A stretch of DNA of 64,000 nt, taken from contig OY751496.1 in assembly GCA_963565915.1 (NCBI GenBank), forward strand, positions 496,001 to 560,000, given 5' to 3'. The notes beneath the pieces were generated by a model. The model saw only the letters and a list, made by a program, of their open reading frames with translations. It ran no database searches and was not told the DNA's origin. The first letter of the stretch is position 1; each line of letters starts with the position of its first letter. This DNA is from Entoloma clypeatum (Eukaryota; Basidiomycota; Agaricomycetes; Agaricales; Entolomataceae). Made by a program: the position numbers and the translations under genes. Positions 24,339-35,150 of the stretch are shown piece after piece.

Positions 24339-27235
24339 CCCTTGAGGATAAGCCATGCTGTCCCTGCACAGAAGTGGAGTTGAGGTTGAAAAGCTTCCCT
24401 CCTTCATCTTCACATGCTTCCAGACCCTTCGAGTTGCTCCATTCGGACCTCAAAGAGTTTCCAATCGCCTCCTATCACAAATTTAAATACTATGTCAGCT
24501 TCTTGGATGACTATTCTGGGCATGCTTGGATGGTATTGTTGAAACTCAAATCCAATACCTCTGATGCATTCAAAAAGTGGACAATGCTTATGAAAACCCA
24601 GTTTAATGCCCAAATTTGCCGATGGTGTTTTGATGGAGGGGGAGAATTCAAAAAGAAAACTGGGGTAGTAAAATACCTCGAGGATCTTGGAATTGCCGTG
24701 GAAATTTCAGCTCCTAATACACCCCAACAAAATGGTTGAGCCAAAAGGATTAACCGCACCATTGTAGAGAAAGCACAGGCAATGTGATTTGCCGCCTGCT
24801 TACCACAATCATGGTGGAAGTTTTGTGTTTTACACACTGTGCATGTTTACAATTGCACGCCAATTAAACGACTTTATTGGAAAACACCTTTTGAATCTCT
24901 GAAAGGGGAAAAACTGGATGTATCTAATCTCTGTGTTTTAGGCTGCACTGCCTATGTTTATATTCCTGAAGAATGCTGTGTGAATAAATTAAATCCACGT
25001 GCAGAGCTTATGACCTTTATGGGTTTTAAACCAGGAATGAAAGCATATCAGTTTATGACTGATAAAAACAGTATCTTTATTGGTACTACTGCAGTATTTG
25101 ATGAAACACTCTTTCTGAGATGTCCGGATATCAAAGTGTCACAACACACACCCATGGGAAATGAACCTTCCCATGATGAGTCTCAGGATGATGGAAACCC
25201 TGATGACAATGTTGATCGCCACTTTGGAGATGGAGATGTTCATTATCATTCCCACCGGCATAACCAGCTGAGTAAAGATAAATCCTCCGATCCCCCTTTT
25301 GCTCCAAATGGAAACCAGCACAACCGCGCTGATGTACCACCTTCAAATCAGGATGACCCTGAGGTCCAGAACCAGCCGGCGAATCCTCTGCCTGCTGATG
25401 TCCCTCAACCACAAAGGAACGCTAACCCGCTTCCATGGGGAGCAATGGCACCCTGTGCAACAACAACGCGACATCAATCACACACGCTCTTGGCATGAAG
25501 CCGTGAATCGAGAGAAACAGTAGTGTGAGCCTTCCTGGCTGCGCAATGTTCCCCGATCACAACAGGAAGAAGTGGAACCTAGTTCCCCCTTAGCCCCACC
25601 TGACGCAGGGTCTAGTGGATCTTCCAGTACTCCTCCTGATGACCCCAAAGTTCCTGATGATGAACCTTTGGAAGATACGGATGTGGAGAGCTTACTGCGC
25701 GAAATGATGAATGATGTGGAGCTAGGTCCAAAAGCATTTAACTTGTACCTAGAACGATTAGTTTGGAAATGAGGGGGAGACACAAAACAGATCGCTGAGT
25801 TGAATGCGCTACTTGCATCAGCCGTTCCTCACTCTGAATCTAATCTCTCACAGTTCCATGATATCCGGGAGATGAAGTTTTGCGACATTGCCAAAATGCT
25901 GAAAAACCTCCAGGATGAGTGGTTGGATGCATGCCATAAGGAACTTGATAGCATCAAGCGGCGTGATGTCTATGATCTAACACCTTTACCGACCAGACGG
26001 AAGGCCATCAGATCATGATGGGTCTTCGACATAAAGACCAACAGCCGTAAAAAGGCTTGGCTTGTTGCACAAGGGTTCTCGCAAATTGAGGGAATCAATT
26101 TTGACAAGGTATTCTCTCCCATAGTTCGATTCGAGACAGTATGTCTCATGCCCGCTACCGCCATGCTTGAGGGTTGGGTGATTCTTGCGCTAGACATAAC
26201 TGCTGCTTTCCTTTATGGGAAACTCCAGGAAGAGTTATACATGATGCAACCCGAAGGTTTCAAAGTAAAGGCAAAGAACTTCTTGTTTGGCGCCTACATA
26301 AGGCAATTTACAGTTTAAAGCAGGCTGGACTTGCATGGTGGCATGCCATGGAAAAATCCATGAAGAAACTAGGTTTCTGAAGGGTCATATCTGACGCCGG
26401 AATCTTTGTTTTCTATTCCCCAAATGGAACCATTATACTAGCAATAATCTATGTCGATGATGCAATGTTCATGGGACCAGATGCTAAGCTTACAACCATT
26501 AAAAGAGCCAAATTCATGGCTATTTGGGAATCTCATGATCTAGGTGAACCCACTGAATTCTTGAGAATGCGCATCACGTGTACCAAGAACATGATCATGA
26601 TTGATCAATGTGCCTATTTACAGAAAGTAGTAGAGAGATTTGGCATGACAAATGCAACAATCGCCAAGACTCCTCTACCTACTGGATACAAGCCGACAGC
26701 AAATGCTGGCACTGCCACTGCTGCGCTTCAATCACAATTTCAGCAGATCATAGAGTCTCTGCTATATTTAATGATCGGTACACAACCCAACATTGCCTTT
26801 GCCGTGATCACGTTATCACAATTCTCGGCAAATCCTACCCAGGAACACATTGATAAAGCGAAGTATATAATCTGCTATCTCATGGGCACTTCTGATTACT
26901 GACTGACATATTCCAGTGATCAAAATGTGGGCTTACATGCCTACACAGATTCTGACTGGGCATCCGACAAAATTAAGAGTTGAAGCTGCACCAGCTGTTT
27001 CCTGAAGCTTGCAGGTGCTTCTGTAGGCTGGACTTGTTGTCTACAAAAAACCATTGCTCACTCATCTACTGAAGCAGAGTACATGGCGATGTCTGATTGT
27101 GGCCGCCAAGTAAAATGGGTAATCCAGCTCTTCCAGGAGATTGGCTTCCTAATGCGGAATGTCCCAATCTATGCCGACAATCATGGCTCAATCTTTATTG
27201 GGAACAACCCTGTACAGGAACGCCGTACTAACACA
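24339..27235 (+). pseudogene. pol: copia-2 integrase, RT and RNase H
   Basis: The reading resumes in the zinc region (CCPC) and gives the integrase core (HSDL, FDGGGEF, then QQNG.AKRIN). The catalytic Glu expected in the last motif is Lys, so integrase would be dead. A variable acidic linker spans about 25130-25770. RT includes GFSQIEGINF and the YVDD box (about 26452). RNase H has TDSDWASD and STEAEYMA. TGA at 24737, 24785, 25770, 26016, 26378, 26900 and 26981 lie at probable Arg codons. Homology ends near 27235, before the C-terminus and 3' LTR. Confidence 0.92.
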
Positions 27236-27631
27236 AGACAAAATGCAAACTTTGGCCTCTGCAAATGATAATAAGAAAGGGTTTGTAAAGTAAAATTTTG
27301 TAAACAAGACTTTGGCTGCACAGAAAGAAAACCTTTCTTTGCACTGAAAAATAATGCAATACTTTGAATTTGGCTATAATATTCTGAAAGAATTTGGCAT
27401 CTAAGTAATAAAATATTTTGCTGAGGGGAAAAAACATATTTCTCTGGACAAAAGTTGAAAGAGAAAGTAATGGGAAATTTGTATTTTTCACATTTCATTT
27501 AGGCATTAAGAATGTTTTGGTTTTGCATTTGCCATGTGTTCTGCCAAATGATTATTTTGTCAATTGTTTTCAAAACATATTTTGCATGTGCCAAAAACGA
27601 AAAAAACTTTGGCACATGTGAAATTCGAGGT
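27236..27631. repeat. Unclassified AT-rich insertion
   Basis: About 395 bp of AT-rich sequence with recurrent ACTTTGGC/GCCAAA motifs and a hairpin at the right end (CATGTGCCAAA...TTTGGCACATG, about 27586-27620). It separates truncated copia-2 from truncated gypsy-1B. No clear terminal repeats or target duplication. Confidence 0.4.
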
Positions 27632-29335
27632 TCCCATGTGTTTTCTTCTGGACCATATCCTTCCCACTGGACGAGGTACTGGATCTTTCCGCGGAACTTT
27701 CGAGAGTCTAGGATCGTAGACACATGGTACTCTTCTTGTCCTTCAACGATGATCGGATCAGGGGCTGGTTTCTTTTTCTGGATGGCATACTTCGGAGTTT
27801 CATATGGTGACAACAGGGTCGCGTTGAACACAGGGTGAATCATCTTCCAAGTCTTCAGAAGATCAAGAAGGTACGCGCTAGCTCCTTTCTTTTCTAGGAC
27901 TCTGAATGGTCCATGTCGGAGTGCATCATGTTTCTTTGAGGGGCAATCGGTCCTGATGTTAGTCCCTTCCAGCCACACCTTGTCTCCGATGCGGTAGTCC
28001 CAAGATGGACTTTGCCATGTGTCAACTGTCTTCTTCATCTGATCCTGTGCTTGTTTTAGTGCTGCATTGGCTTCTTCTTGTGCCTGTTTGAGTTTTTTCA
28101 AGAAGTCGTTGGCAGCCGGATTGGTATCTTCTAACACGAGCTCTCCCTTCCACGGATGTAAACCGTAGTTGAGGTAGAATGGGGTGTGCTTCGTCGCCTG
28201 ATGTTCTTTGTCATTGTACTGGAACTCTGCGATTGCGATCCATTCAGCCCAATCATCCTGTAGATGGTTGACAAAGTTCCATAAGAATGCTTCCGTTTCC
28301 TGATGCGATCGCTCGGCCTGTCCATCAGTCTGTGGGTGGTATGCGGTGGACAGGTTCCTCTTGATCCCTAACATGCGGCAGAGTATCTCCATGAACTTCG
28401 CGGCAAACTGCGGTCCCCTATTGCTGATGATCTTCTTGGGGATCCCATGAAGCTTCCATATCTGATCCCAATAGATCTTGGCTAATCCCTCAGCTGATAA
28501 TTCCACAGTTGTCGGAATGAGATGGAGCATCTTCAAATGTCTATCTGTGATGACCAGAATCGCATTCTTTCCATCGGACTCTGGTATTGGTCCCACAACG
28601 TCAATCCCTATGTCCTCCCATGGATAACTTGGTGCTGCATGGGGATGTAGCGGAGCATGTCATTTCTGTCTGTTGATCTTGTTGCGTTGACAGGTGTCAC
28701 AACCTTTTACGTACTTCTTCATGTCATGCAGGATAGTAGGCCACCAGTAGGTACGAGTGAGGAGTTCATGTGTCCAATATTGTCCTGGATGTCCAGCCAC
28801 TGGTGCATCGTGTGATTCAAACATCAGTTCTTGATGCAGTTGTGGGTCTGGTGGAACATAGACTCATTCGCCTGCATATGTGATGCTGTTTTCCTGTTGA
28901 TACCAATGAGGATTCTTCTTTAGACCCTGGGCTACTTCTGTCTCCATGCGGTTTGAACCCTTGATGCGTGCAATCCACGGATTTTCGATGGTCGTGACGC
29001 TTCCAATTTTGATGGAATCAGATGTTTCACCCCCTCCAAAGAATTGTTCCTCCGTGAACATCTCCATTTGTACCACATCTTCTGATTCCAACCGTTTCAA
29101 GAATAGTCCCCCCTTGAGCATCTGGTCACTGTCTTGTGGTTCAAGTTCCGCTTCATACCAGGGTAAGCGTGACAGGATGTCCGCTTTTGCATTGGTCTTG
29201 CCAGGTACATGCCATAATTCGAAGTCATAGTCTTGTAACTTCATTTTCCAGTGTCGCTGTCGTTGATTCAGGTCCTGAGGACAACGGAAATATTCCAGGT
29301 TCTTGTGATCGGTCAAGATTTCGAAACACTCCCTG
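27632..29335 (-). pseudogene. pol: gypsy-1B pol 3' part: RNase H end, integrase, chromodomain
   Basis: The minus-strand reading is closely similar to gypsy-1A 3045-4745: RNase H tail from 29335, HHCC region, integrase core and chromodomain up to TWEP at about 27635. The left end is truncated inside the chromodomain. The right end is interrupted at 29335/29336 by the gypsy-2 LTR. Shared and private TGA codons occur: one is common with gypsy-1A, whereas the site that is TGA at 3700 reads AGA here and a neighbouring CGA of gypsy-1A is TGA here. Confidence 0.93.
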
Positions 29336-30029
29336 TGTTATATCCGTCTCCAAATCTCCGATCCACTCCGATATTCCTCCGACATTCTGGACATCTGTTA
29401 CCTCCGCATCTCCGCACGTTGCCATCGTGCATTTCATATTCATAACTCCATGCCCTTATGCATTTCATGTTCATATTCCCGTTTACTTATGCATCGCCTT
29501 TTCTGCATGGTCCGTTGACCGACATCTCCGATGTTCGTTACAGTCGCTGGCAACTTACGCCACAACTCCGGACCTACTCCGACCATCTCCGTAAAGTAAT
29601 ATCATTTAGGTATTTAAGCTCGTACCATACCTGTAGTTCCTCAGTTCGAATATCAACAAAGCTCACTCCTCTACTCCCCGTTCATGCCAGAGATCCTCGC
29701 TGTGGTACAATACGCCGACAACATCCTCATCTACTGCTCTTCCTCCATCGTTACCCTTCGACAAGCTCAGTACTGTGTCTGAGTCGCAACTCCGACGTCG
29801 TCTGACCATTTCCACGTCAATGTGTCTCTCACTGAGATCTTTCCGAGGACCTCCGCACCTCCGACCTCTCCTCCGACCTCCTGAAATTGGGACACCTTAT
29901 CCAACAAATGGCGGCGCAACACATACATTGAAGCCACATCCCTCCCGTTCATCGTTCCGCTCCGGTCTCAGTCCTACGTCCGACCTCTGACGGACTCCGA
30001 CGAAGCTCCGACTTTTCACCTACTTAACA
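29336..30029 (+). repeat. gypsy-2A 5' LTR
   Basis: 694 bp, TGTTATATCC to ACTTAACA, boundaries confirmed by the solo LTR at 8590-9271 with its target duplication. TATTTAAG at 29611 and AGTTCGAATAT at 29643-29653 mark the promoter and probable RNA start. It is very rich in TCCG. An internal open stretch reads QYADNILIYCSSS (about 29707), resembling an RT catalytic box. Confidence 0.93.
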
Positions 30030-30031
30030 GT

Positions 30032-30042
30032 ATATTTGAACT
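30032..30042 (+). promoter_or_regulatory. gypsy-2A primer site, self-priming type
   Basis: ATATTTGAACT begins two bases after the LTR and pairs with 29643-29653, with ten Watson-Crick pairs and one G-U that would be G-C if a CpG had decayed to TpG. Same offset as in gypsy-1, -3 and -5. Confidence 0.6.
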
Positions 30043-30069
30043 CAAACCGTTTTTGGATTCCTGCTAGTC

Positions 30070-31227
30070 ATGGCACTCCGAAACACCAAGACAGCAAAAG
30101 CCGCAGAAGCTGGCACTTCTAGGCAACAGGTTCTACAAAATGTCGAACAACGTTTAACAGAACTATCCCCCGTAACTCCCACTACTCCGACACCTCCGGG
30201 TTTTCAGCCCATCACACCTCCGCATAATATTCTGATCCCCACTTCCCCCATAGAATCTGCACCCCCGTCTCCTCAGAATATTTTTGGCCCACAAGCCCTT
30301 GCGGATGCTTTCCTCTTAATGACCAATGAACTCAAACGCAGCAAAGGTCACAAGCATCATAAAAAGGCTAAGGATCCAGACACCTTCGACGGTTCCGATC
30401 CCTGGAAACTGAACCAGTTCATCCTCCAATGCACATTGTTCTTCTGCGACAACTCCGAGTATGACAATGACTCTGCCAAAATCACTCTCGCCATCTCTTT
30501 CCTCCGAGGCACAGCTCTCGATTATTTCAAGCATTTCATCATCGAACCAGACCCGGACAACCCCCCAGACTGGTACGAAGATTGGTCCGCATTCCTCCGC
30601 ACACTCCGCACGGAATTTGGGGTCATTGACCCCGTTGCGGATGCTGCCAACTCTCTGGACAATCTCAAAATGTGCGAAAATCAACATATTCTCAAGTATA
30701 ATATCGAGTTCACACGCCTTGCTGCCAAAGCGCACTGGGACAGCTCCGCCCTGCATCACTGGTACTACTCCAGGTTGGCGGAGCGGATTAAAGATGTCCT
30801 TGGGACTCAAGCAAAGCCAAGCACGTTACCAGCACTTAGGGAGCTAGCACAGACTATTGATGCTCGCCACTGGGAACGTCATCGCGAGAAATCCCGCTCC
30901 GACAAATCCGCATCCAAATCCGACAAATCCGAAGCGAAAACCCCCTCCGCAAACTCCGATAAAAACTCCAAAGCCAAACCGCAGACACAGAACCAGGGCA
31001 AACAGTCGAAGCCTTCCTCCACTCCCAAGTCCGACATCTCCGACAAACTCGGAAAAGATGGAAAGCTAACTCCGGAGGAACGCAAACACCATTTTGACAA
31101 CAACCTCTGTATGTTTTGTGGCAAAGCTGGACATGTTGTGAAAGATTGCCTGAAGTCTTCGTCCTCCGCCTCTAAGGCTAAGGCGCGCGCTGCCCAAGCC
31201 AAGACCACGGACGAAACAAAAAATTAG
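30070..31227 (+). CDS. gag: gypsy-2A Gag, intact
   Basis: An uninterrupted 385-aa frame starts 40 bases after the LTR. It has a Pro/Thr-rich N-terminus, a retrotransposon-gag capsid region (about residues 90-270, with DTFDGSDPWKLNQFILQC), a Lys/Ser-rich linker with many Ser-Asp-Lys repeats, and one CCHC knuckle (CMFCGKAGHVVKDC, about residue 349). The last codons are ACA AAA AAT TAG, and pol opens in the -1 frame at exactly this point, so A-AAA-AAT (31218-31224) is a candidate frameshift site. It is the only intact gag in the window. Confidence 0.93.
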   Translation: MALRNTKTAKAAEAGTSRQQVLQNVEQRLTELSPVTPTTPTPPGFQPITPPHNILIPTSPIESAPPSPQNIFGPQALADAFLLMTNELKRSKGHKHHKKAKDPDTFDGSDPWKLNQFILQCTLFFCDNSEYDNDSAKITLAISFLRGTALDYFKHFIIEPDPDNPPDWYEDWSAFLRTLRTEFGVIDPVADAANSLDNLKMCENQHILKYNIEFTRLAAKAHWDSSALHHWYYSRLAERIKDVLGTQAKPSTLPALRELAQTIDARHWERHREKSRSDKSASKSDKSEAKTPSANSDKNSKAKPQTQNQGKQSKPSSTPKSDISDKLGKDGKLTPEERKHHFDNNLCMFCGKAGHVVKDCLKSSSSASKAKARAAQAKTTDETKN

Positions 31228-34200
31228 CGGGCAGTCCACAGGACTCTGTATGGCCTGAGGACTGCGTTGAACCCATCCGTACTACCGCTCTACTCAACGC
31301 TTCCGCTCTTTCCGATCCCAATTCCCTCCGTGTCCGACTTACATCTCCGCTTATCTCCAATTCTTCTCCGATGGCTGCCCTTGTGGACTCCGGCTCTACT
31401 CATTGTTTTATTGACTCCCATTATGCTTCATCCTATAAACTCCCTTTCACCTCCATACCTCTGATCAAACTTAAATTATTTGACGGAACATCCAACTCCG
31501 TCATTACTCAGGCGGTTGATCTCCCTGTATACTTTTCCTCCGGTGAATATATGGCCATTACAGCCTACGTGACTCCGCTCAATTCCTCCTGTTCTATGGT
31601 TCTTGGATACAACTGGCTCACCCGCTACAATCCTATGATTGACTGGGTGTTGGGCAGTATTACAGTACTTTCCGTCCACAGCTCTTGAAGGAGTCTCCGA
31701 CCTTGACGTCTTCTGCCAGGTCAGCTCCGCTACCTCCGCAGACCTCTCCCGATACTCCGACCTCCGACTCCGGCACACCCGCTGCTACTCCGGACGTTGT
31801 CCCGAATATTGCATTGATAAATGCAGCCGCATTTGTGCGCGCTTGCAAACTTCCAGGTGCCCAATCCTTCCGAATTCACCTCTCTGACCACACGATCTCC
31901 GCCCAATCCGTTTCTATGTCCGAGGAACCTCCGGACCTCTCCCATATCCCAGAGGAATATCACGATTTTGCTGATGTTTTTAGCAAGACGAAAGCAGACA
32001 CCCTCGCTCCGCATCGTCCGTATGACCTCCGCATTGAGCTAGAAGACGGATTGACTCCCCCTATTGGCCCTATGTACTCCATTTCACAATCCGAACTATC
32101 TGCCCTGCAAAACTTCATAGACAAACATTTGGCCATTGGTTTCATTCGCCCCTCTCACTCTCCGCACGGCACTCCGGTCCTCTTTGTCTGAAAGAAGGAC
32201 AGTTCCCTCTGCCTGTGCGTTGACTATCGGGGCCTGAACAAAGTTACCAAGAAGGATCAATACCCTCTTCCGCTCATCTCCGACCTCCTTTCCACTGCCG
32301 GAAAAGCGCGCATTTATACCACTCTCGATCTCCGGCATGCATATCATCTTGTCCGCATTGCCGACGGAGATGAATGGAAAACCGCTTTCCGCACTTGTTA
32401 CGGATCGTTTGAATGGCTTGTTATGCCTTTTGGACTATCCAATGCCCCTGCTGCTTTTCAGCGATTTGTGAATGACATCTTCAGTGACCTCCTCGATGTT
32501 ACAGTGGTGGTCTACCTCGACGACATTCTCATTTACTCCGATGACCCCGCCAAGCACCCCGACGATGTCAAGGAAGTTCTCCGACGTCTCCGCAAGAACG
32601 GACTTTACGTCCGCTCCGACAAGTGTGAATTTTCTGTCGACACAGTCGAATATCTTGGTTTCATCCTTTCTCCCTCCGGTCTCCGCATGTCCGAAACCAA
32701 GGTGAACCGACTCACCCGGAAGGGTACTCCGTTCCGTTTCTCCGACTCCGCACGGAGTGCGTTCAACGAGTTGAAGCTCGCTTTTACCAAAGCACCGGTC
32801 CTCACTCATTGGATTCCTGATCAACCTATTATGATTCGCTTCCGCCCCGGACGTCTCGGTACCAAACCGGACTCTTTGACTAGACGATGGGACGTCTATC
32901 CCAAAGAGGGGAATAGCGACTATGCGTCGGTAAATCCAAGCAACTTCCGACCAGTCTTTTCCCAAGAACAGCTGTCCGCATCTCTCCGAGCTATGGAGTT
33001 GTTCACCCCCGTTCTCCGTGCCACAGTCATCATGGACATTGAACAGTTACATTCCGACATCCTCTGTTCACTCCCATCCGACACAATCTTTGCCGACCAT
33101 CTCAAGGAGCCCAAACTGCACTGGTCAGTAGACTCCGACGGCTTCCTCCGTCATAGTGGTCGCATCTATGTTCCTGACTCTGATAACCTCCAACTCCACA
33201 TCCTCTGCAACAAGCACAACCATATTCTCTCTGGACACCCCGGACAGAACAAGACAGTTAGTATCATTCAATGAGACTATACTTGGCCTGGTGTTTGAGA
33301 CTTTGTCAAAAAGTATTGCAAATCCTGCACCACTTGCATGCACTCTAAACCTCAACACCACAAGCCCTATGGTATGCTCAAGCAACTCCCAGTTCTGAAC
33401 CTTCCGTGGAACTCCATATCCATGGACTTCATCGAGACACTTCCGACCTCTGGCAGTTTTGATGCAATCCTTGTTATTGTTGACCAAATGACAAAACAAA
33501 GCATATTTGTTCAGACTACAATCCACTGCACCTCCAAAGATCTAGCCACCTTGTTCATCTTGCATGTGTTCTCCAAGCACGGAGTACCGGAACATGTCAC
33601 CTCCGACCGAGGCCCAGAGTTCGTCTCCCGCTTTTTCCGCTCCCTCGGAAAAGCCCTCAACATGACTCTGCACTTCACCTCTGGCTATCATCCTGAAGGT
33701 GACAGTCAAACCAAATGTACCAACCAAATCTTGAAACAGTACCTCCACATTTTCTGCAACTATCAGCAGGACAACTGGTCCGAGCTACTTCCACTTGCGG
33801 AGTTTGCGTACAACAATGCTCTGAGTGCTATGACTGGGATCTCGCCCTTCTTCGCCAATAAAGGTTATCATCCAAACCTCTCTGTCCATCCAGAGTGTGA
33901 CCTCACATCCGCCCATGCCTGACAATTCGTCGTAGACCTGGACGAGCTTCACCAGAAACTCAAATCTACAATCCTAGAAGCTCAACGACATTATCAAGGC
34001 CCCGCCGATCTCCGGCGTGCTCCGCCCCCTCCGCTCAAAGTAGGACAGCAAGCTTTTGTGAAGGCCAAGTTTTTCCGCACTACACGACCCTCCAAAAAGC
34101 TGTCTGAAAAGTATCTCGGCCCCTTTGACATCCTTGCCAGGAATGGTACACACTCTTACACCCTCCGACTTCCGGACACCATACGCGGTGTTCACCCTGT

Positions 34201-34496
34201 TTTCCACATCTCCATGCTGGAGCCATCTGTTCCGAACGACATTCCGAACTGGACAGTAACTCTGCCTCCTCCGATCGACATTGAAGGAGAAGTGGAATAC
34301 GAAATCGCTGAAATCCTTGACACCAAACTGGATCGTCGGCGTTCTTGCAAACTGCTCTACCTAGTCCGTTGGAAGGAACCGATGAGGAACAGTCCTGGCT
34401 ACCCGCCACGGAACTCGAACACGCGACGGACTTAGTCACGGATTTCCACTCCGCGTATCTGGAGAAACCAGGCCCCTTATCACGCCTATAGAACCG
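31224..34496 (+). pseudogene. pol: gypsy-2A pol with in-frame RT/RNase H deletions
   Basis: Protease has LVDSGSTHCFID (about 31380). RT has VDYRGLNK and the YLDD box (about 32515). Two deletions relative to gypsy-2B remove the RT thumb (after KVN, about 32705) and nearly the whole RNase H (after IMI, about 32836), yet the frame stays open through both. The integrase HHCC region, core (TSDRGPEF) and a chromodomain near 34280-34440 follow. TGA codons at 32189, 33272, 33296 and 33920 replace probable Arg; frameshifts occur near 31680 and 34370. Bases 33000-34190 are identical to 43734-44924. Confidence 0.92.
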
Positions 34497-34534
34497 CGCA
34501 AGACATTTATATTGCAAAATAGAGGGGGGAGGGG

Positions 34535-35150
34535 CTACTGGGTTTTGGCCTTCTTGGCCAGCGAACCGTCATCCTCCGACTCTTCCTCCGTTTCTCCCTC
34601 TGCCTCCTCTTTCTCCGCTTGCAGTTCCGCAAGCTCCCCGTCCGCCAACCCCTCGTCCTCTTCCTCGTCCTCTTCCTCTCCTTCTTCCTCTTCTCTGTCC
34701 TCCGTCTCCGACTCCGGAGCCGCCGCCTCCAGCAGGAAGTTCTGGTAGGCGAGGTGGTTGTTCATAATTTGAAGCTGCCGGAGCAGCGCCCAACCGACCC
34801 TCGCCGACTGCTCCTCCCTCTCTTCCAGAGCCTCCCGGAGCCCCCGGAGCTCCTCCGCGACCCCTGGGCCGCAGCAGTTTTTCGCCCCGCTCGGGCCCGC
34901 GACCTCCGCGACGGCCTCCTCCGTCTTCCCCCGTTTCCGCTTTGCCCTCGTCTCGCCGGGTTTCAGGCAAACCCATTTGCCGTCTTTACACCGCTGGCAT
35001 GCGGTGCCCTTCCCCTGCCTAAGGAGACTGTCAGTAAGAAAAAGAAGATGAAGAAGCGGGTACTCACAACGCCCACTTGCATTCCACCTTCGCCTGCGCG
35101 CAGGCCTGACACGCCTCCCCCCGGACCTCCGACTCCTCCACTCCGCTTGT
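34535..35150 (-). CDS. Antisense spliced gene of gypsy-2: Zn2Cys6-like and acidic coiled-coil protein (5' truncated)
   Basis: The minus-strand exon from the 5' truncation (about 35150) to 35068 and the exon 35018-34535 are separated by a 49-bp intron (GTGAGT donor, CTGAC branch-like site, TTAG acceptor). The spliced reading gives six Cys with spacing CX2CX6CX10CX2CX6C, within the fungal binuclear zinc cluster consensus. A basic stretch (RAKRKRGK), a Leu/Glu-rich probable coiled coil (LRGLREALEEREEQ, LLRQLQIMNNHLAYQNFL) and an acidic Glu/Asp tail follow. It lies convergent to pol and ends next to it. The second gypsy-2 copy keeps the C-terminal part (47149-47492) with conserved residues and one stop. 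A role in DNA binding or regulation of the element is inference. Confidence 0.7.

Larger units (their letters stand above)
11817..27235 (+). mobile_element. copia-2: Ty1/copia retrotransposon, interrupted and 3'-truncated
   Basis: The 5' LTR (11817-12124), initiator-tRNA primer site, gag, protease, integrase, RT and RNase H occur in copia order. Gypsy-3 (14733-24333) splits it between protease and integrase core, with duplicated ATTTC at the break. The RNase H end stops near 27235 without a 3' LTR. A solo LTR of the same family lies at 10289-10594. Confidence 0.93.
29336..35146 (+). mobile_element. gypsy-2A: chromodomain gypsy element inserted in gypsy-1B
   Basis: The 5' LTR (29336-30029), gag, pol and an antisense gene are present; the 3' LTR is absent. 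The left border interrupts gypsy-1B RNase H after CTCCCTG. The right border (about 35147) joins gypsy-1B gag, with about 2 kb of gypsy-1 pol also missing, so a single later deletion probably removed the 3' LTR and adjoining gypsy-1B sequence. A second copy spans 41868-47492 and LTRs lie at 8590 and 60795. Confidence 0.93.
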
